Origin: Bin87 sp026710825
GTDB lineage: Bacteria; Chloroflexota; Dehalococcoidia; Lucifugimonadales; UBA3495
NCBI GenBank assembly: GCA_965232815.1
Contig: OZ247427.1
Coordinates: 682,001-746,000, forward strand
DNA: 64,000 bases
Direction: 5' to 3'
The position numbers and the translations under genes were made by a program. Below are positions 23,628 to 32,143 of the stretch, in pieces; the stretch's first letter is position 1, and every line of letters starts with the position of its first letter. The notes under the pieces were generated by a model that saw nothing but the letters and a program-made list of their open reading frames with translations, was not told where the DNA came from and did no database searches.

Positions 23628-25985
23628 ATGACTGCAACCGCCATCGGCGCATCCTCCATCACCGCTGCTGACCTGTCGTCAGCCGTGCCATCCATGGAGG
23701 GCGAACTGAGCCTGCCCGGCCTACATGACACTGTGACCGTGTGGAGAGATAACCTGGGCATTCCCCACGTACGCGCCGCCAACGAGCATGACGCGTGGTT
23801 CGCCCAGGGATTCGTGACTGCGCAGGACCGCCTGTGGGCCATGGAGTTCGATCGACTCCGCGCCGTGGGGCGTTGGGCAGAAGCAGCCGGCGAATCCGCC
23901 GTGGGGCAGGACATGCAGATGCGGCGCCACCGACTGGAAGACGCCGCAAAAGCCGACTATGCCGCCACGGGTCCGCGCGCCCGGGCCATGCTGGACGCGT
24001 ACGCCGAGGGGGTCAACGCGTTCATCAACAGCGGCGCGCCGCTGCCCGCGGAGTACGCCATCACCGACATCGAACCCGAACCGTGGGAACCGTGGCATGG
24101 CCTGGCCATATTCAAGGTGCGGCACATTTTCATGGGCGTCTTTGAGAGCAAGGCGTGGCGGGCCCGGCTGGTCAAGGAACTGGGGCCCGAACGCGCCGCC
24201 GAACTGTTCCCGTCCTATCCGCCCGGTCAACCGGTGATCATACCCACGGGCTCATCCTACGACGGCCCGGTTGACATCGGCCTGCAGCAGATGCTGGACG
24301 CCGCCGCCGACCTCAACCTGATCGGCGAGACCGACAGCGGTTCCAACTCGTGGGTCATCTCAGGGTCTCGCACCGCCACCGGCAAGCCCATCCTGGCCGG
24401 CGACAGCCACCGCGGCCTGGACACCCCCAGCGTCTACTACCAGAACCACATCGCCTGTGACTCTTTCAACGTGATCGGCGTCTCTTTCGCGGGACTGCCG
24501 GGGTTTCCGCACTTCGGGCACAACGGCCACGTCGCCTGGTGCGTCACGCACACCGCCGCCGACTACCAGGACCTCTACATCGAGCGGTTCAACGACGCTG
24601 ACGCCTCGCTGTATCAGCGTGAGGAGGACTGGTTCAACGCCGACGTCCGCGACGAAGTGATCAGGGTGCGCGACGGCGATGACGTCCACATACGCACGTG
24701 GGCGACCCACCACGGCCCGGTGGTGGGCGGCGACCCGCTGTCGGGATATGCCCTGGCGCTGCGCTACACCGCCGGCGACGGCCCAGACCCGTGGACCGAT
24801 ATCCTGTGCTCAATGCTGGATGCCCACACCGTCCCGGAACTGGCCGACGCAATGGAAGGCTGGGTCGATCCGGTGAACAATTTCGTGATGGCCGACTCGG
24901 ACGGCAACATCGGGTACCAATGCCGCGGCGAGATTCCCCGGCGTCCCGGGGACGCGCCGGCGCCGCTCCCCTTCGCCGGTTGGGACGGCGAGCACGAGTG
25001 GGAAGGCGCGATACCGTTCGCGGAGATGCCGCGCAACATCAACCCGCCCGAGGGATACATCGCCACGGCCAACAACCGACCAGTGGCCGCGGATTACCCC
25101 TACTACATTTCAATGGACTTTGCGCCCGGGTACCGCGCAATGCGGGTGGCACACGGCATAGAGTCCATCAAGAACCCGTCGGCCAACGACATGGGCCGCA
25201 TCCACGCGGAGCGTCTGTCCTTGCCGGCCCAAACCTACATCTCCGCCCTGTCGAGACTGATGCAACCCGCCAGGTCAAGTACCGCGTCCGCGCTGCGGCG
25301 GCTGCGGACCTGGTCGGGAAGCATGGATCCCGACGCCGTGGAACCCACCATTTACAGCGCGATGCGGGACGCCCTGATGTGGCGTTTGCTCAAGCACAAT
25401 CTCGGGGAGCGGCTGGCCGCGTTGGCGTGGGAGCCTGTCGACCGTGGCCGCGGCGTTTTCTTCAACCGGTTCCGCAACCTGGTCACCGACGCCATTGCTG
25501 CCAACGATACCGCGCTGCTGCCTGCAGGAGAGACCTGGCAAAACGCGTTGAGCATGGCGTTGGATGAGGGAGTTCATACCCTGACCAACAAGTTGGGGCG
25601 AGACATCGACGACTGGGCCTGGAGTCGCATCCACCAGACACGACCTCAGCATCCGTTGTCCTTCGCGATGCCCAAGCTAGGCGCATTGCTCGACCCGCCG
25701 CGGGTTGCCACCGGCGGCGATGGCGACACTCCTTGGGCCGGATCCTATTCACCCGCCGATTTCGCGGCAGTGGGCGGCATGTCGGTGTTCCGATACGCCT
25801 ACGATCCCGCCGACTGGGAGAGGTCGCTGTGGGCCGTGCCGCTGGGATCGTCAGGCCACCCCGCCAGCCCGCACTACGCGGACCAGGCGGAGATGTGGTC
25901 CAACGTGCGAATGGCACCGATGCTGTACGGCTGGGACCGAATCGCCGCGCACGCTGAATCCAAGCAGACCCTGCGCGCCGCGTAG
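23628..25985 (+). CDS. Penicillin acylase family Ntn hydrolase
   Basis: A 785-residue precursor of a self-cleaving amidase. The alpha part (about 30-215) contains VTVWRDNLGIPHVRA and ANEHDAWFAQGFVTAQDRLW, typical of the S45 family. Ser239 in GSNSWVISG is the expected catalytic nucleophile and N-terminus of the beta chain; upstream residues form the linker removed on maturation. Further hallmarks are PILAGDSHRGLDTPSVYYQ and FGHNGHVAWCVTH. The family hydrolyses amides such as penicillins, acyl-homoserine lactones or other N-acyl compounds. No signal peptide is obvious, so it is probably cytoplasmic, unlike most secreted relatives. A quorum-quenching role is possible but not supported by anything beyond the family. 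Confidence 0.9.
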   Translation: MTATAIGASSITAADLSSAVPSMEGELSLPGLHDTVTVWRDNLGIPHVRAANEHDAWFAQGFVTAQDRLWAMEFDRLRAVGRWAEAAGESAVGQDMQMRRHRLEDAAKADYAATGPRARAMLDAYAEGVNAFINSGAPLPAEYAITDIEPEPWEPWHGLAIFKVRHIFMGVFESKAWRARLVKELGPERAAELFPSYPPGQPVIIPTGSSYDGPVDIGLQQMLDAAADLNLIGETDSGSNSWVISGSRTATGKPILAGDSHRGLDTPSVYYQNHIACDSFNVIGVSFAGLPGFPHFGHNGHVAWCVTHTAADYQDLYIERFNDADASLYQREEDWFNADVRDEVIRVRDGDDVHIRTWATHHGPVVGGDPLSGYALALRYTAGDGPDPWTDILCSMLDAHTVPELADAMEGWVDPVNNFVMADSDGNIGYQCRGEIPRRPGDAPAPLPFAGWDGEHEWEGAIPFAEMPRNINPPEGYIATANNRPVAADYPYYISMDFAPGYRAMRVAHGIESIKNPSANDMGRIHAERLSLPAQTYISALSRLMQPARSSTASALRRLRTWSGSMDPDAVEPTIYSAMRDALMWRLLKHNLGERLAALAWEPVDRGRGVFFNRFRNLVTDAIAANDTALLPAGETWQNALSMALDEGVHTLTNKLGRDIDDWAWSRIHQTRPQHPLSFAMPKLGALLDPPRVATGGDGDTPWAGSYSPADFAAVGGMSVFRYAYDPADWERSLWAVPLGSSGHPASPHYADQAEMWSNVRMAPMLYGWDRIAAHAESKQTLRAA

Positions 25986-26012
25986 GGTCTGCGGATTACC
26001 CGCAAACGGAGT

Positions 26013-27023
26013 TCAGTCCTCCCGCAGGTGGGGCGCGACGCGTTCGGCGAACAGTTCCAGGTTGGCTACCCCGTCGGCCAGCGGCATGCCCGGCCACATC
26101 ATCCGGAAGCAGCCGTGGGACATTCCCAGTTCGCGGTAGCGTGAAAGCTCCTCGACCACCTCGTCGGGACTGCCAATGACGAACCGGTCGCGGGCCAGAT
26201 CCTCGAACGGTTCAAGGAAGTTTTCATCGCCGGGCAGAGCCTTGTCCTGGCCCCATTGGGCGTAGGCTTCGTACTTGCCGCCCAGGTAAGGCTCGGCGGT
26301 GGCGTAGGCCTCCTCATGCGTCCGGCCCACGAACACCTCGCGACCCAGGGGCAGCCGGTCGGGCGCGCCTGAGTTGGAGGCGCCGGCAGCCTCGTGGTAC
26401 ATCTCGACCTGCTGGCTGATGGTCTCGAACTTGGCGTGGGGGTTCACGTACCACGTATAGCCGAGCCGGGCCGCTCGGGTGATGGCGGCGTCGCTGTTGG
26501 CGGCGACCCAGACGGGCGGGTGAGGTTGCTGCACCGGCCGCAGCATCAGTTGGGCATCCCTGAGCTGGAAATACTGCCCGTCGAAGTCGATACGTTCGCC
26601 CGACCACAGCAGGCGCATGGCCTCCAGGCATTCCAGGTACCGGCTGACCCGTGAGCGTCTGGGCACTCCGAAGTTGTCGTACTCCTCGTCCCGATAACCC
26701 AGTGCCGCCGACAAGGTGAAGTTGCCGCCGGTGATGACGTCCATGGTCGCCACCCGTTCCGCCAGGTCGACGGGATGGTGCAGCGGCACCAGCAGCGTCG
26801 CCACCAATCCCATGCCCCGCGCCTCGGCGGATATTCGCGCCAGCAACGGCATGGTCTGCAACTGCTGGTAAGGGTCGGTCAGATAGTGCTGGCCCTGGTA
26901 GACCATGTCAAAACCGAGGTCGCGCGCCGAGCCCACGTAGGTGCAGATATCGGCGAAGGCCTGTTGCATGTCCGCGCCGGCCGGTTGCTGGGCGATGGCG
27001 GAAAGGGAGACTCCAAACTTCAT
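26013..27023 (-). CDS. LLM-class flavin-dependent oxidoreductase
   Basis: A 336-residue luciferase-like enzyme, the third in this region. FGVSLSAIAQQ opens the barrel; LVATLLVPLHHPVDLAERVA, DVITGGNFTLSAALGYRDEE and QQPHPPVWVAANSDAAITRA are the usual LLM segments, and the C-terminal RFVIGSPDEVVEELSRY is a classical end. The start at 27023 is supported by AAGAGGAACG upstream; the frame extends 45 nt further but without a ribosome site. It is convergent with the penicillin-acylase-like gene. The CinA-like gene precedes it on the same strand by 85 nt. Confidence 0.88.
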   Translation of the reverse strand: MKFGVSLSAIAQQPAGADMQQAFADICTYVGSARDLGFDMVYQGQHYLTDPYQQLQTMPLLARISAEARGMGLVATLLVPLHHPVDLAERVATMDVITGGNFTLSAALGYRDEEYDNFGVPRRSRVSRYLECLEAMRLLWSGERIDFDGQYFQLRDAQLMLRPVQQPHPPVWVAANSDAAITRAARLGYTWYVNPHAKFETISQQVEMYHEAAGASNSGAPDRLPLGREVFVGRTHEEAYATAEPYLGGKYEAYAQWGQDKALPGDENFLEPFEDLARDRFVIGSPDEVVEELSRYRELGMSHGCFRMMWPGMPLADGVANLELFAERVAPHLRED

Positions 27024-27108
27024 AGTCGTTCCTCTTTTGGTATCGATGCAAACGCGTCGCCACCCCACCGCGAATGGCGGGGTGGCGATCGTTTTGCGTC
27101 TGTGAGTG

Positions 27109-27579
27109 TCAACTGTTCAGGTGATTGCCCAGCAGGTCGATGGCCGCCTGTACCGCGCCGCGCTTGGTGGCGTCGCGGTCGCCGCCGACGCGGATCTCGA
27201 TGGCCGAGTCCTCGCCATCCTTGACCGCCAGCCCGATCCAGAAGGTGCCGATGGGCAAGCCGCTGCGGCCGGGGGCCGGACCAGTGACGCCCGTAGTGGA
27301 CAGCGCGTAGTCGGTGCCGGTGAGTTCCAGCGCGCCGCGCGCCATGGCGATGGCCATCTCGCGGCTGACGCTGCCGGCAGTGTCGTAGAGTTCCTCGGGA
27401 ACCCCCAGCACCTTCTCCTTCAAACCACCCGTGTAGGCGACCACGCCGCCGGGGAAGAACCGGGACGCTCCCGGGATGGTGCCCAGGGTGTAGCCCAAAA
27501 GGCCATTGGTGCAGGCCTCCGCCACGGATACTGTTTGATGCCGCTCCAACAGGATTTCCGCTACCGCTTTGACTTCCAT
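27109..27579 (-). CDS. CinA C-terminal-like protein (PncC type), catalytic Ser replaced
   Basis: A 156-residue stand-alone CinA_C domain, the fold of nicotinamide-nucleotide amidase PncC, which recycles NMN. The family motif AESCTGG appears as AEACTNG (residues 20-26), so the catalytic Ser is Ala22. The nearby Lys (GGLKEKV) and the STTGVTGP loop are kept. Loss of the Ser suggests that the amidase activity is absent or altered. The rest of the fold is intact, and GAGGAGG precedes the ATG, so it is expressed rather than decaying. It may have a regulatory or substrate-binding role. Confidence 0.8.
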   Translation of the reverse strand: MEVKAVAEILLERHQTVSVAEACTNGLLGYTLGTIPGASRFFPGGVVAYTGGLKEKVLGVPEELYDTAGSVSREMAIAMARGALELTGTDYALSTTGVTGPAPGRSGLPIGTFWIGLAVKDGEDSAIEIRVGGDRDATKRGAVQAAIDLLGNHLNS

Positions 27580-27669
27580 AATTTCGCCTCCTCAATCCCC
27601 GTCTCGCCAGACGGAAGGGCCAGGGCTCGGCCCGTACCGGGTACGGGATGCTGGGTAATTCCGAACGGG

Positions 27670-27996
27670 CTAGACGTCCATCATTTTGTCGGGCGTCATC
27701 AGTTCCATGAACTCGATGCGGTTGGATTCCACGAGGGGACGGATCTCCCCACCGATTTCCAGCGCGGCCGCCGGCAACTGGTGCCCGCCACGCATGGGGG
27801 ACATCAGGGCTTCGTCGGTCCACTCCAGCACAACCTCGCCGGGTTCACCAGGCACGGTTCCGCCATTGAAATAGACCTTGAACTCGCTGCGCTGGCCGGC
27901 GTCGTGATAGATCTGCGCCTGCTTCTGGAGCAGACTCGCCACTCGCCGCGCATCGCTGGGCTGCTTGGTCTTGAAGATCCTCCGCAATACGTACAT
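27670..27996 (-). CDS. Uncharacterised small protein
   Basis: A 108-residue soluble protein with a good GAGGAG site before its ATG. An N-terminal basic helix (RRIFKTKQPSDARRVASLLQ) is followed by strands (EFKVYFNGG, VVLEWTDEAL) and an acidic C-terminus. It has no membrane segment, no Cys pair and no motif I can assign; a dimeric alpha-beta barrel is possible. It lies 90 nt upstream of the CinA-like gene on the same strand. Confidence 0.65.
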   Translation of the reverse strand: MYVLRRIFKTKQPSDARRVASLLQKQAQIYHDAGQRSEFKVYFNGGTVPGEPGEVVLEWTDEALMSPMRGGHQLPAAALEIGGEIRPLVESNRIEFMELMTPDKMMDV

Positions 27997-28070
27997 GTTA
28001 AAACTCCTCGCTTGATTGGTTAGTCAGAATTGCAAACGCGAATATCATACCCGATTTCGCGCGATACACA

Positions 28071-28092
28071 GGGACGGTGTCGAAACCGTCCC
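28071..28092 (-). terminator. Probable terminator downstream of tlyA
   Basis: Arms GGGACGGT (28071-28078) and ACCGTCCC (28085-28092) with a 6-nt loop lie just past the tlyA stop codon. The following minus-strand bases (TGTGTATC) are only moderately T-rich. Confidence 0.5.
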
Positions 28093-28097
28093 ACCTG

Positions 28098-28874
28098 TCA
28101 TTGCTTCCGCAACAGCGCCAGGTATTCGCGGTTCCCGGCGTCGCCGGTGATGGGCGAATCTATGGTATCCAGCAGGATGATGTCATCGCGAGCCGCAAGC
28201 CAGCCCTGAACGCGAGAAAGGATGTCAGCGCGCAGGGCGTCGTCGCGAACGATGCCGCCCTTGCCAACCTCGCCTTTGCGAGCCTCGAACTGCGGCTTGA
28301 TCAGTACGATGGCATAGCCGCCCGAGCGCAGCCAACCCAACGGCTCGGGCAGGCTCATGGTCAGCGAGATGAACGACACATCGGCCACCAGCAGGTCCAC
28401 CGGGTCCGGCAGGTCGAACGGGTAGCGCACGTTGACCTTTTCCATGCAGACCACCCGCGGGTCGCTGCGCAGCTTGTAGTGCAGTTGGCCATAGCCCACG
28501 TCCACGGCGTAGACCCGGGAGACCCCGCGTTGCAGCAGGCAGTCGGTGAAACCGCCGGTGGATGCCCCGACGTCCAAAGCCGTGATGCCGTCCAGTCCTA
28601 TTCCGTACTCGTCCACCCAGGCATCCAGTCCGTGGGCCAGTTTGACGCCGCCGCGGCTGACGTAGGGCAGGCGCTCCCTGAGTTCCAGGGGGGTGTCGGG
28701 ACTGAGGAACGCGCCGGCCTTCTGCACGGGGCCGGTGGGAGCGAGCACCGCCCCGGCCATTATCAACGCCTGCGCTTGCTCCCGGCTCTCGACCAGTCCC
28801 CGCTCGACGAGCAGTACGTCGGCCCGTTGGCGACCAGCCCGCTTTTTGGTTCCCGGTCGGTCCGCTGGTGGCAT
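28098..28874 (-). CDS. tlyA: TlyA-type rRNA 2'-O-methyltransferase
   Basis: A 258-residue protein. The N-terminal S4 RNA-binding domain (RADVLLVERGLVESREQAQA, about 17-75) is followed by an FtsJ/RrmJ-like methyltransferase domain with the SAM-binding loop ALDVGASTGGFTDCLL. The Lys-Asp-Lys-Glu-type catalytic residues appear to lie in RGGVKL, VADVSFIS and LIKPQFEA. TlyA proteins 2'-O-methylate 16S and 23S rRNA and are needed for capreomycin sensitivity in mycobacteria. Length and order match the family. It is 11 nt downstream of the enoyl-CoA hydratase gene, though the two functions are unrelated. Confidence 0.93.
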   Translation of the reverse strand: MPPADRPGTKKRAGRQRADVLLVERGLVESREQAQALIMAGAVLAPTGPVQKAGAFLSPDTPLELRERLPYVSRGGVKLAHGLDAWVDEYGIGLDGITALDVGASTGGFTDCLLQRGVSRVYAVDVGYGQLHYKLRSDPRVVCMEKVNVRYPFDLPDPVDLLVADVSFISLTMSLPEPLGWLRSGGYAIVLIKPQFEARKGEVGKGGIVRDDALRADILSRVQGWLAARDDIILLDTIDSPITGDAGNREYLALLRKQ

Positions 28875-28885
28875 GGCTGGCGCGC

Positions 28886-29725
28886 CTATTCGCCGATAAA
28901 TTCCGGGCGCCGTTTTTCCAGGAACGCCCGGAACCCCTCGTGGTAATCGCGGGTGTCGAATTGCGTGAGGGGCAGGTCCGCTTCCTCAGGCGTCAGGTTG
29001 AGGGAGGGCTTGGCCAGCACCTGGTTCATGGTCTTTTTGTTGACGGCATGGGACAACGGGGCCAGGTTGGCGATGTCGGAGGCCAGTTTGTAGGTGACAT
29101 CCTCCAGTTGATCCGACGGCACGACCTGGTTGACCAGGCCGATCCGCAGCGCCGCGTCGGCATCGAGCAGCCGTCCGGAGAGGAGAATGTACATCGCGTT
29201 GCCCTTGCCCACCAGGTTGACCAACCCATACATCTCCCGGTGCCCGATGGTGATGCCCAGCCGAGCCACCGGTATCCCGAGCCGGCTTTCTTCCGTAGCG
29301 ATGCGCAGATCGGTGGCTACGGCCAGTTCGCAACCGCCGCCAGCGGCGAAGCCACGAATCATGGAAATCACCGGCGTTCCGATCTCAGCCACCGTTTCCA
29401 GCAGGCCGTCCACCGCGCGGTTGTAGACCCGCCCCTTGGTGGAGTCGCTGCGATACTCGTCGAAATCGCTGATGTCGGCGCCAGCGGAGAAGGCCTCGCC
29501 GCCCGCGCCGCAGATCACGATGCACCGCACGTTCCGGTCGGCATCCAGATCCCGCATCAGTTCGGTCAATCGCGTCCACATGGTGAACGAGATTGCGTTT
29601 CGCTGAGCCGGCCGGCTGATGGTCACCGTGGCAATTGCTCCGTCTCGCCGCAGCAGGATGTGACCGTCCGCGTCGACCTGGCCGTCGGCGGCTGCGTCTT
29701 TCACGAGGGCTGCGGTATCGGACAT
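28886..29725 (-). CDS. Enoyl-CoA hydratase/isomerase family protein
   Basis: A 279-residue crotonase-fold enzyme acting on acyl-CoA esters. VTISRPAQRNAIS is the opening strand, GGEAFSAGADISDF forms the first oxyanion-hole strand, and IRGFAAGGGCELAVATDLRI the second. The catalytic Glu of a hydratase would fall in ATEESRLGIPVARLGIT; only part of the usual pair (Glu144/Glu164 in rat) seems present, so an isomerase or lyase is possible. The start at 29725 has AGGAGAAT upstream; 17 codons of open frame before it lack a ribosome site. Probably part of fatty-acid or aromatic-acid breakdown. Confidence 0.9.
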   Translation of the reverse strand: MSDTAALVKDAAADGQVDADGHILLRRDGAIATVTISRPAQRNAISFTMWTRLTELMRDLDADRNVRCIVICGAGGEAFSAGADISDFDEYRSDSTKGRVYNRAVDGLLETVAEIGTPVISMIRGFAAGGGCELAVATDLRIATEESRLGIPVARLGITIGHREMYGLVNLVGKGNAMYILLSGRLLDADAALRIGLVNQVVPSDQLEDVTYKLASDIANLAPLSHAVNKKTMNQVLAKPSLNLTPEEADLPLTQFDTRDYHEGFRAFLEKRRPEFIGE

Positions 29726-29899
29726 GGAAAATTCTCCTGCATAATTTCGCTCAAAAATATAACACAGCAGGGTCACCGGCCGCCGTTACAATGCCGCAAA
29801 CCCGGTGTGGGGCACGTTTGACACACGCCCCGCCGCGTTACAGAATGACGCCACGATACAGAATCGCCACCGAATAACACCTGAGAGCGGAGCGCCGAG

Positions 29900-31303
29900 T
29901 TGGATGAGTACCTATATGATCTGGTAGTGATCGGTTCGGGACCGGCCGGTCAGAGAGCCTCGATTCAGGCCGCCAAGTTGGACAAAAGGGTTGCGGTACT
30001 TGAACGCCTGTCCATGCTGGGGGGCGTGGACGTGAATACCGGCACCGCCAGCAAGACCATGAGGGAGGCGGTTCTGCACCTCACCGGCTTTCGTGAACGA
30101 AACATATACGGAGACTCTTACTCGGTAAAGCAGAACATCACCATGAGCGATCTCATGGTGCGGACGGGTTATGTGATGCAGCAACAAGTGGATATGTTGC
30201 GCGTCCATTTCCTCAGCAATCGAATTGACGTGTTTCATGCGGAAGGTTCTTTCGTAGACGCACACACCATAGCCCTCTCCTTTCCCGACAGCAGGTTGAA
30301 CCGGACCATCACCGCCGACAAGGTGATCATCGCCGCCGGATCGCATTCGACCACGCCGCCGGTGGTGATGGAGGACGGCCGCCGGATTTTCATCAGCGAC
30401 GACGTTCTGAACCTGCCCGAGATCCCGCGCAATCTCACCGTCGTGGGCGGCGGCGCCATCGGCCTGGAGTATTGCAGCACATTTGCGGCCCTCGGGGTTC
30501 GGGTGACGCTGGTGGACAGAAACCCGCGACTCCTGCCGTTCGCCGACGACGAGATAGTGGACACGCTGGTCTATCACCTGCGCCAAAACGGCGTGACGCT
30601 GCGCCTCAACGAGACCGTCGACGACATCGAATACATACGGGAACGACGCGGCGACGGCGTACGTGTCCACCTCGAAAGCGGCAAGCAGATTATCAGCGAT
30701 TCCGTGATGTATTGCGTCGGGCGCACCGGCAACACCGATGCCCTGAACCTGGAAGCCGCAGGGTTGCAGGCCGATTCCCGTGGGCGCATCAGCGTGGACG
30801 AGAACTACCAGACCTGTGTGGATGGGATATACGCGGTGGGCGGCGTCATCGGCTTTCCCGACCTGACGTCCACCTCTCGCATGCAGGGTCGACTGGCCGC
30901 CAGCCACGCCTTTGACGCTCCCACCAACCCGTTTCCCGACCTGCTTCCCTACACGGTCCGGACGATTCCCGAAGTGGCGATGGTAGGAAAGACCGAACAG
31001 GATCTCACCGACGCCGGCGTATCGTACGAGGTGGGTAAAGCCAACTACCAGGAGACGATGAGCAGCGTGATGCAGGGGGACAACGCCGGCCTTCTGAAAC
31101 TGCTATTCGACGCCGAAACACGGAAGATCTATGGTGTCCACATCCTGGGAGAGGACGCGTCCGAGTTGATCCACATCGGGCAGGCGGTGATGGCGTTCGG
31201 CGGCACGATCGACTATTTCACCGAGGCGGTCACCAGCTATCCCAGCCTGGCCGAATGCTACCTGACCGCCGCCCTGAACGGCATCAACCGCCTCGAGCTG
31301 TAA
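29900..31303 (+). CDS. sthA: Soluble pyridine nucleotide transhydrogenase-like flavoprotein (SthA type)
   Basis: A 467-residue FAD protein of the disulphide-reductase family. The FAD site is VVIGSGPAGQRASIQAAKL (9-27) and the NAD(P) site VVGGGAIGLEYCSTF. The usual redox motif with two Cys is replaced by GGVDVNTGTASKTMREAV, which lacks both Cys, as in Si-specific transhydrogenase SthA. SthA interconverts NADPH and NADH. The family dimerisation domain is complete at the C-terminus (PSLAECYLTAALNGINRL). The start is a TTG because the nearby ATG is out of frame; the ribosome site is weak. It stands alone on this strand. Confidence 0.88.
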   Translation: MDEYLYDLVVIGSGPAGQRASIQAAKLDKRVAVLERLSMLGGVDVNTGTASKTMREAVLHLTGFRERNIYGDSYSVKQNITMSDLMVRTGYVMQQQVDMLRVHFLSNRIDVFHAEGSFVDAHTIALSFPDSRLNRTITADKVIIAAGSHSTTPPVVMEDGRRIFISDDVLNLPEIPRNLTVVGGGAIGLEYCSTFAALGVRVTLVDRNPRLLPFADDEIVDTLVYHLRQNGVTLRLNETVDDIEYIRERRGDGVRVHLESGKQIISDSVMYCVGRTGNTDALNLEAAGLQADSRGRISVDENYQTCVDGIYAVGGVIGFPDLTSTSRMQGRLAASHAFDAPTNPFPDLLPYTVRTIPEVAMVGKTEQDLTDAGVSYEVGKANYQETMSSVMQGDNAGLLKLLFDAETRKIYGVHILGEDASELIHIGQAVMAFGGTIDYFTEAVTSYPSLAECYLTAALNGINRLEL

Positions 31304-31336
31304 TCGCTTCGTTCGTCATTCGACGTGCCAAACGAC

Positions 31337-31861
31337 ATGGTCATCCTGATCATCGCCGGTCCCAACGGGGCGGGCAAAACCACTTTCGCCCGCGAGTATC
31401 TACTCAACGAGGCGAGCTGTCCGACGTTCGTCAACGCTGACCTGATCGCTGAAGGGTTGAACCCGCTGCAACCGGAGAAGGAGGCCGTCGCTGCCGGCCG
31501 CATGATGCTGGACATGATCCGCATGTACGTTGACGAGGGCCAGAGTTTCGCGTTCGAGATCACGCTGAGCGGCCGGACCTATGCTAGTATGATTCCACGC
31601 TGGCAGGCACAGGGCTACGATGTCCGGCTGTTTTTTCTGCGCCTGCCACCGCCTGAGATTGCCGTCGCACGAGTCAGACAGCGAGTCGCCACTGGTGGGC
31701 ATCACGTGCCCGATGATGTGATTAACCGTAGGTTCAGCGCGGGCTTGAACAATTTCGAAACCATTTACCGACAGCTCGTAGATGGATGGAGACTTTACGA
31801 CAGCTCGGGCCCTATTCCGGTGGAGATTGCAAGGAGCAGTGGCCATGACCACGCTGTATGA
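31337..31861 (+). CDS. Zeta-toxin-like kinase
   Basis: A 174-residue P-loop protein. Walker A is IAGPNGAGKTTFAREYLL at the N-terminus, and NADLIAEGLNP and FEITLSGRTY are the conserved substrate and Mg2+ segments seen in zeta toxins, which phosphorylate UDP-GlcNAc or similar sugars. LPPPEIAVARVRQRVATGGHHVP matches the common chromosomal form of the family, which may be a housekeeping kinase rather than a poison. ATG at 31337 is preferred; a GTG 12 nt earlier is possible. The next small gene overlaps its end by 17 nt and is probably its partner. Confidence 0.8.
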   Translation: MVILIIAGPNGAGKTTFAREYLLNEASCPTFVNADLIAEGLNPLQPEKEAVAAGRMMLDMIRMYVDEGQSFAFEITLSGRTYASMIPRWQAQGYDVRLFFLRLPPPEIAVARVRQRVATGGHHVPDDVINRRFSAGLNNFETIYRQLVDGWRLYDSSGPIPVEIARSSGHDHAV

Positions 31862-32033
31862 AATATCGCAACAGCGCGAGCGAGAGGAGCAGCGACCCTA
31901 CGACCCCTACACCGATGGAGCGCTGGACGCCCTGAAACGCGCTGCCGTAAATGCGCGCCGCCGCAATATCGCCCTCCTGGGTTCCGTGGTCACCTGGCGC
32001 GACGGCAAGGTCGTGTACGACACCGAACCGTGA
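31845..32033 (+). CDS. Small partner protein of the zeta-like kinase
   Basis: A 62-residue polar protein. AAGGAG 9 nt upstream decides the ATG at 31845. Its middle helix ALDALKRAAVNARRRNIALL and closing VVTWRDGKVVYDTEP follow the layout of the small proteins encoded next to chromosomal zeta-like kinases, where they are taken to be antitoxins. The genes overlap by 17 nt, indicating translational coupling. No DNA-binding motif is visible. Confidence 0.65.
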   Translation: MTTLYEISQQREREEQRPYDPYTDGALDALKRAAVNARRRNIALLGSVVTWRDGKVVYDTEP

Positions 32034-32143
32034 CCGCGATATCCGCGCCTGCCGGGCTACCTTCTGATTGGCTGGCAGCACTCCACACTGGGCGCGCTCG
32101 TCAATCGGGCTGCAACATTCACCCGGTCTCCTAACTGCCGACG

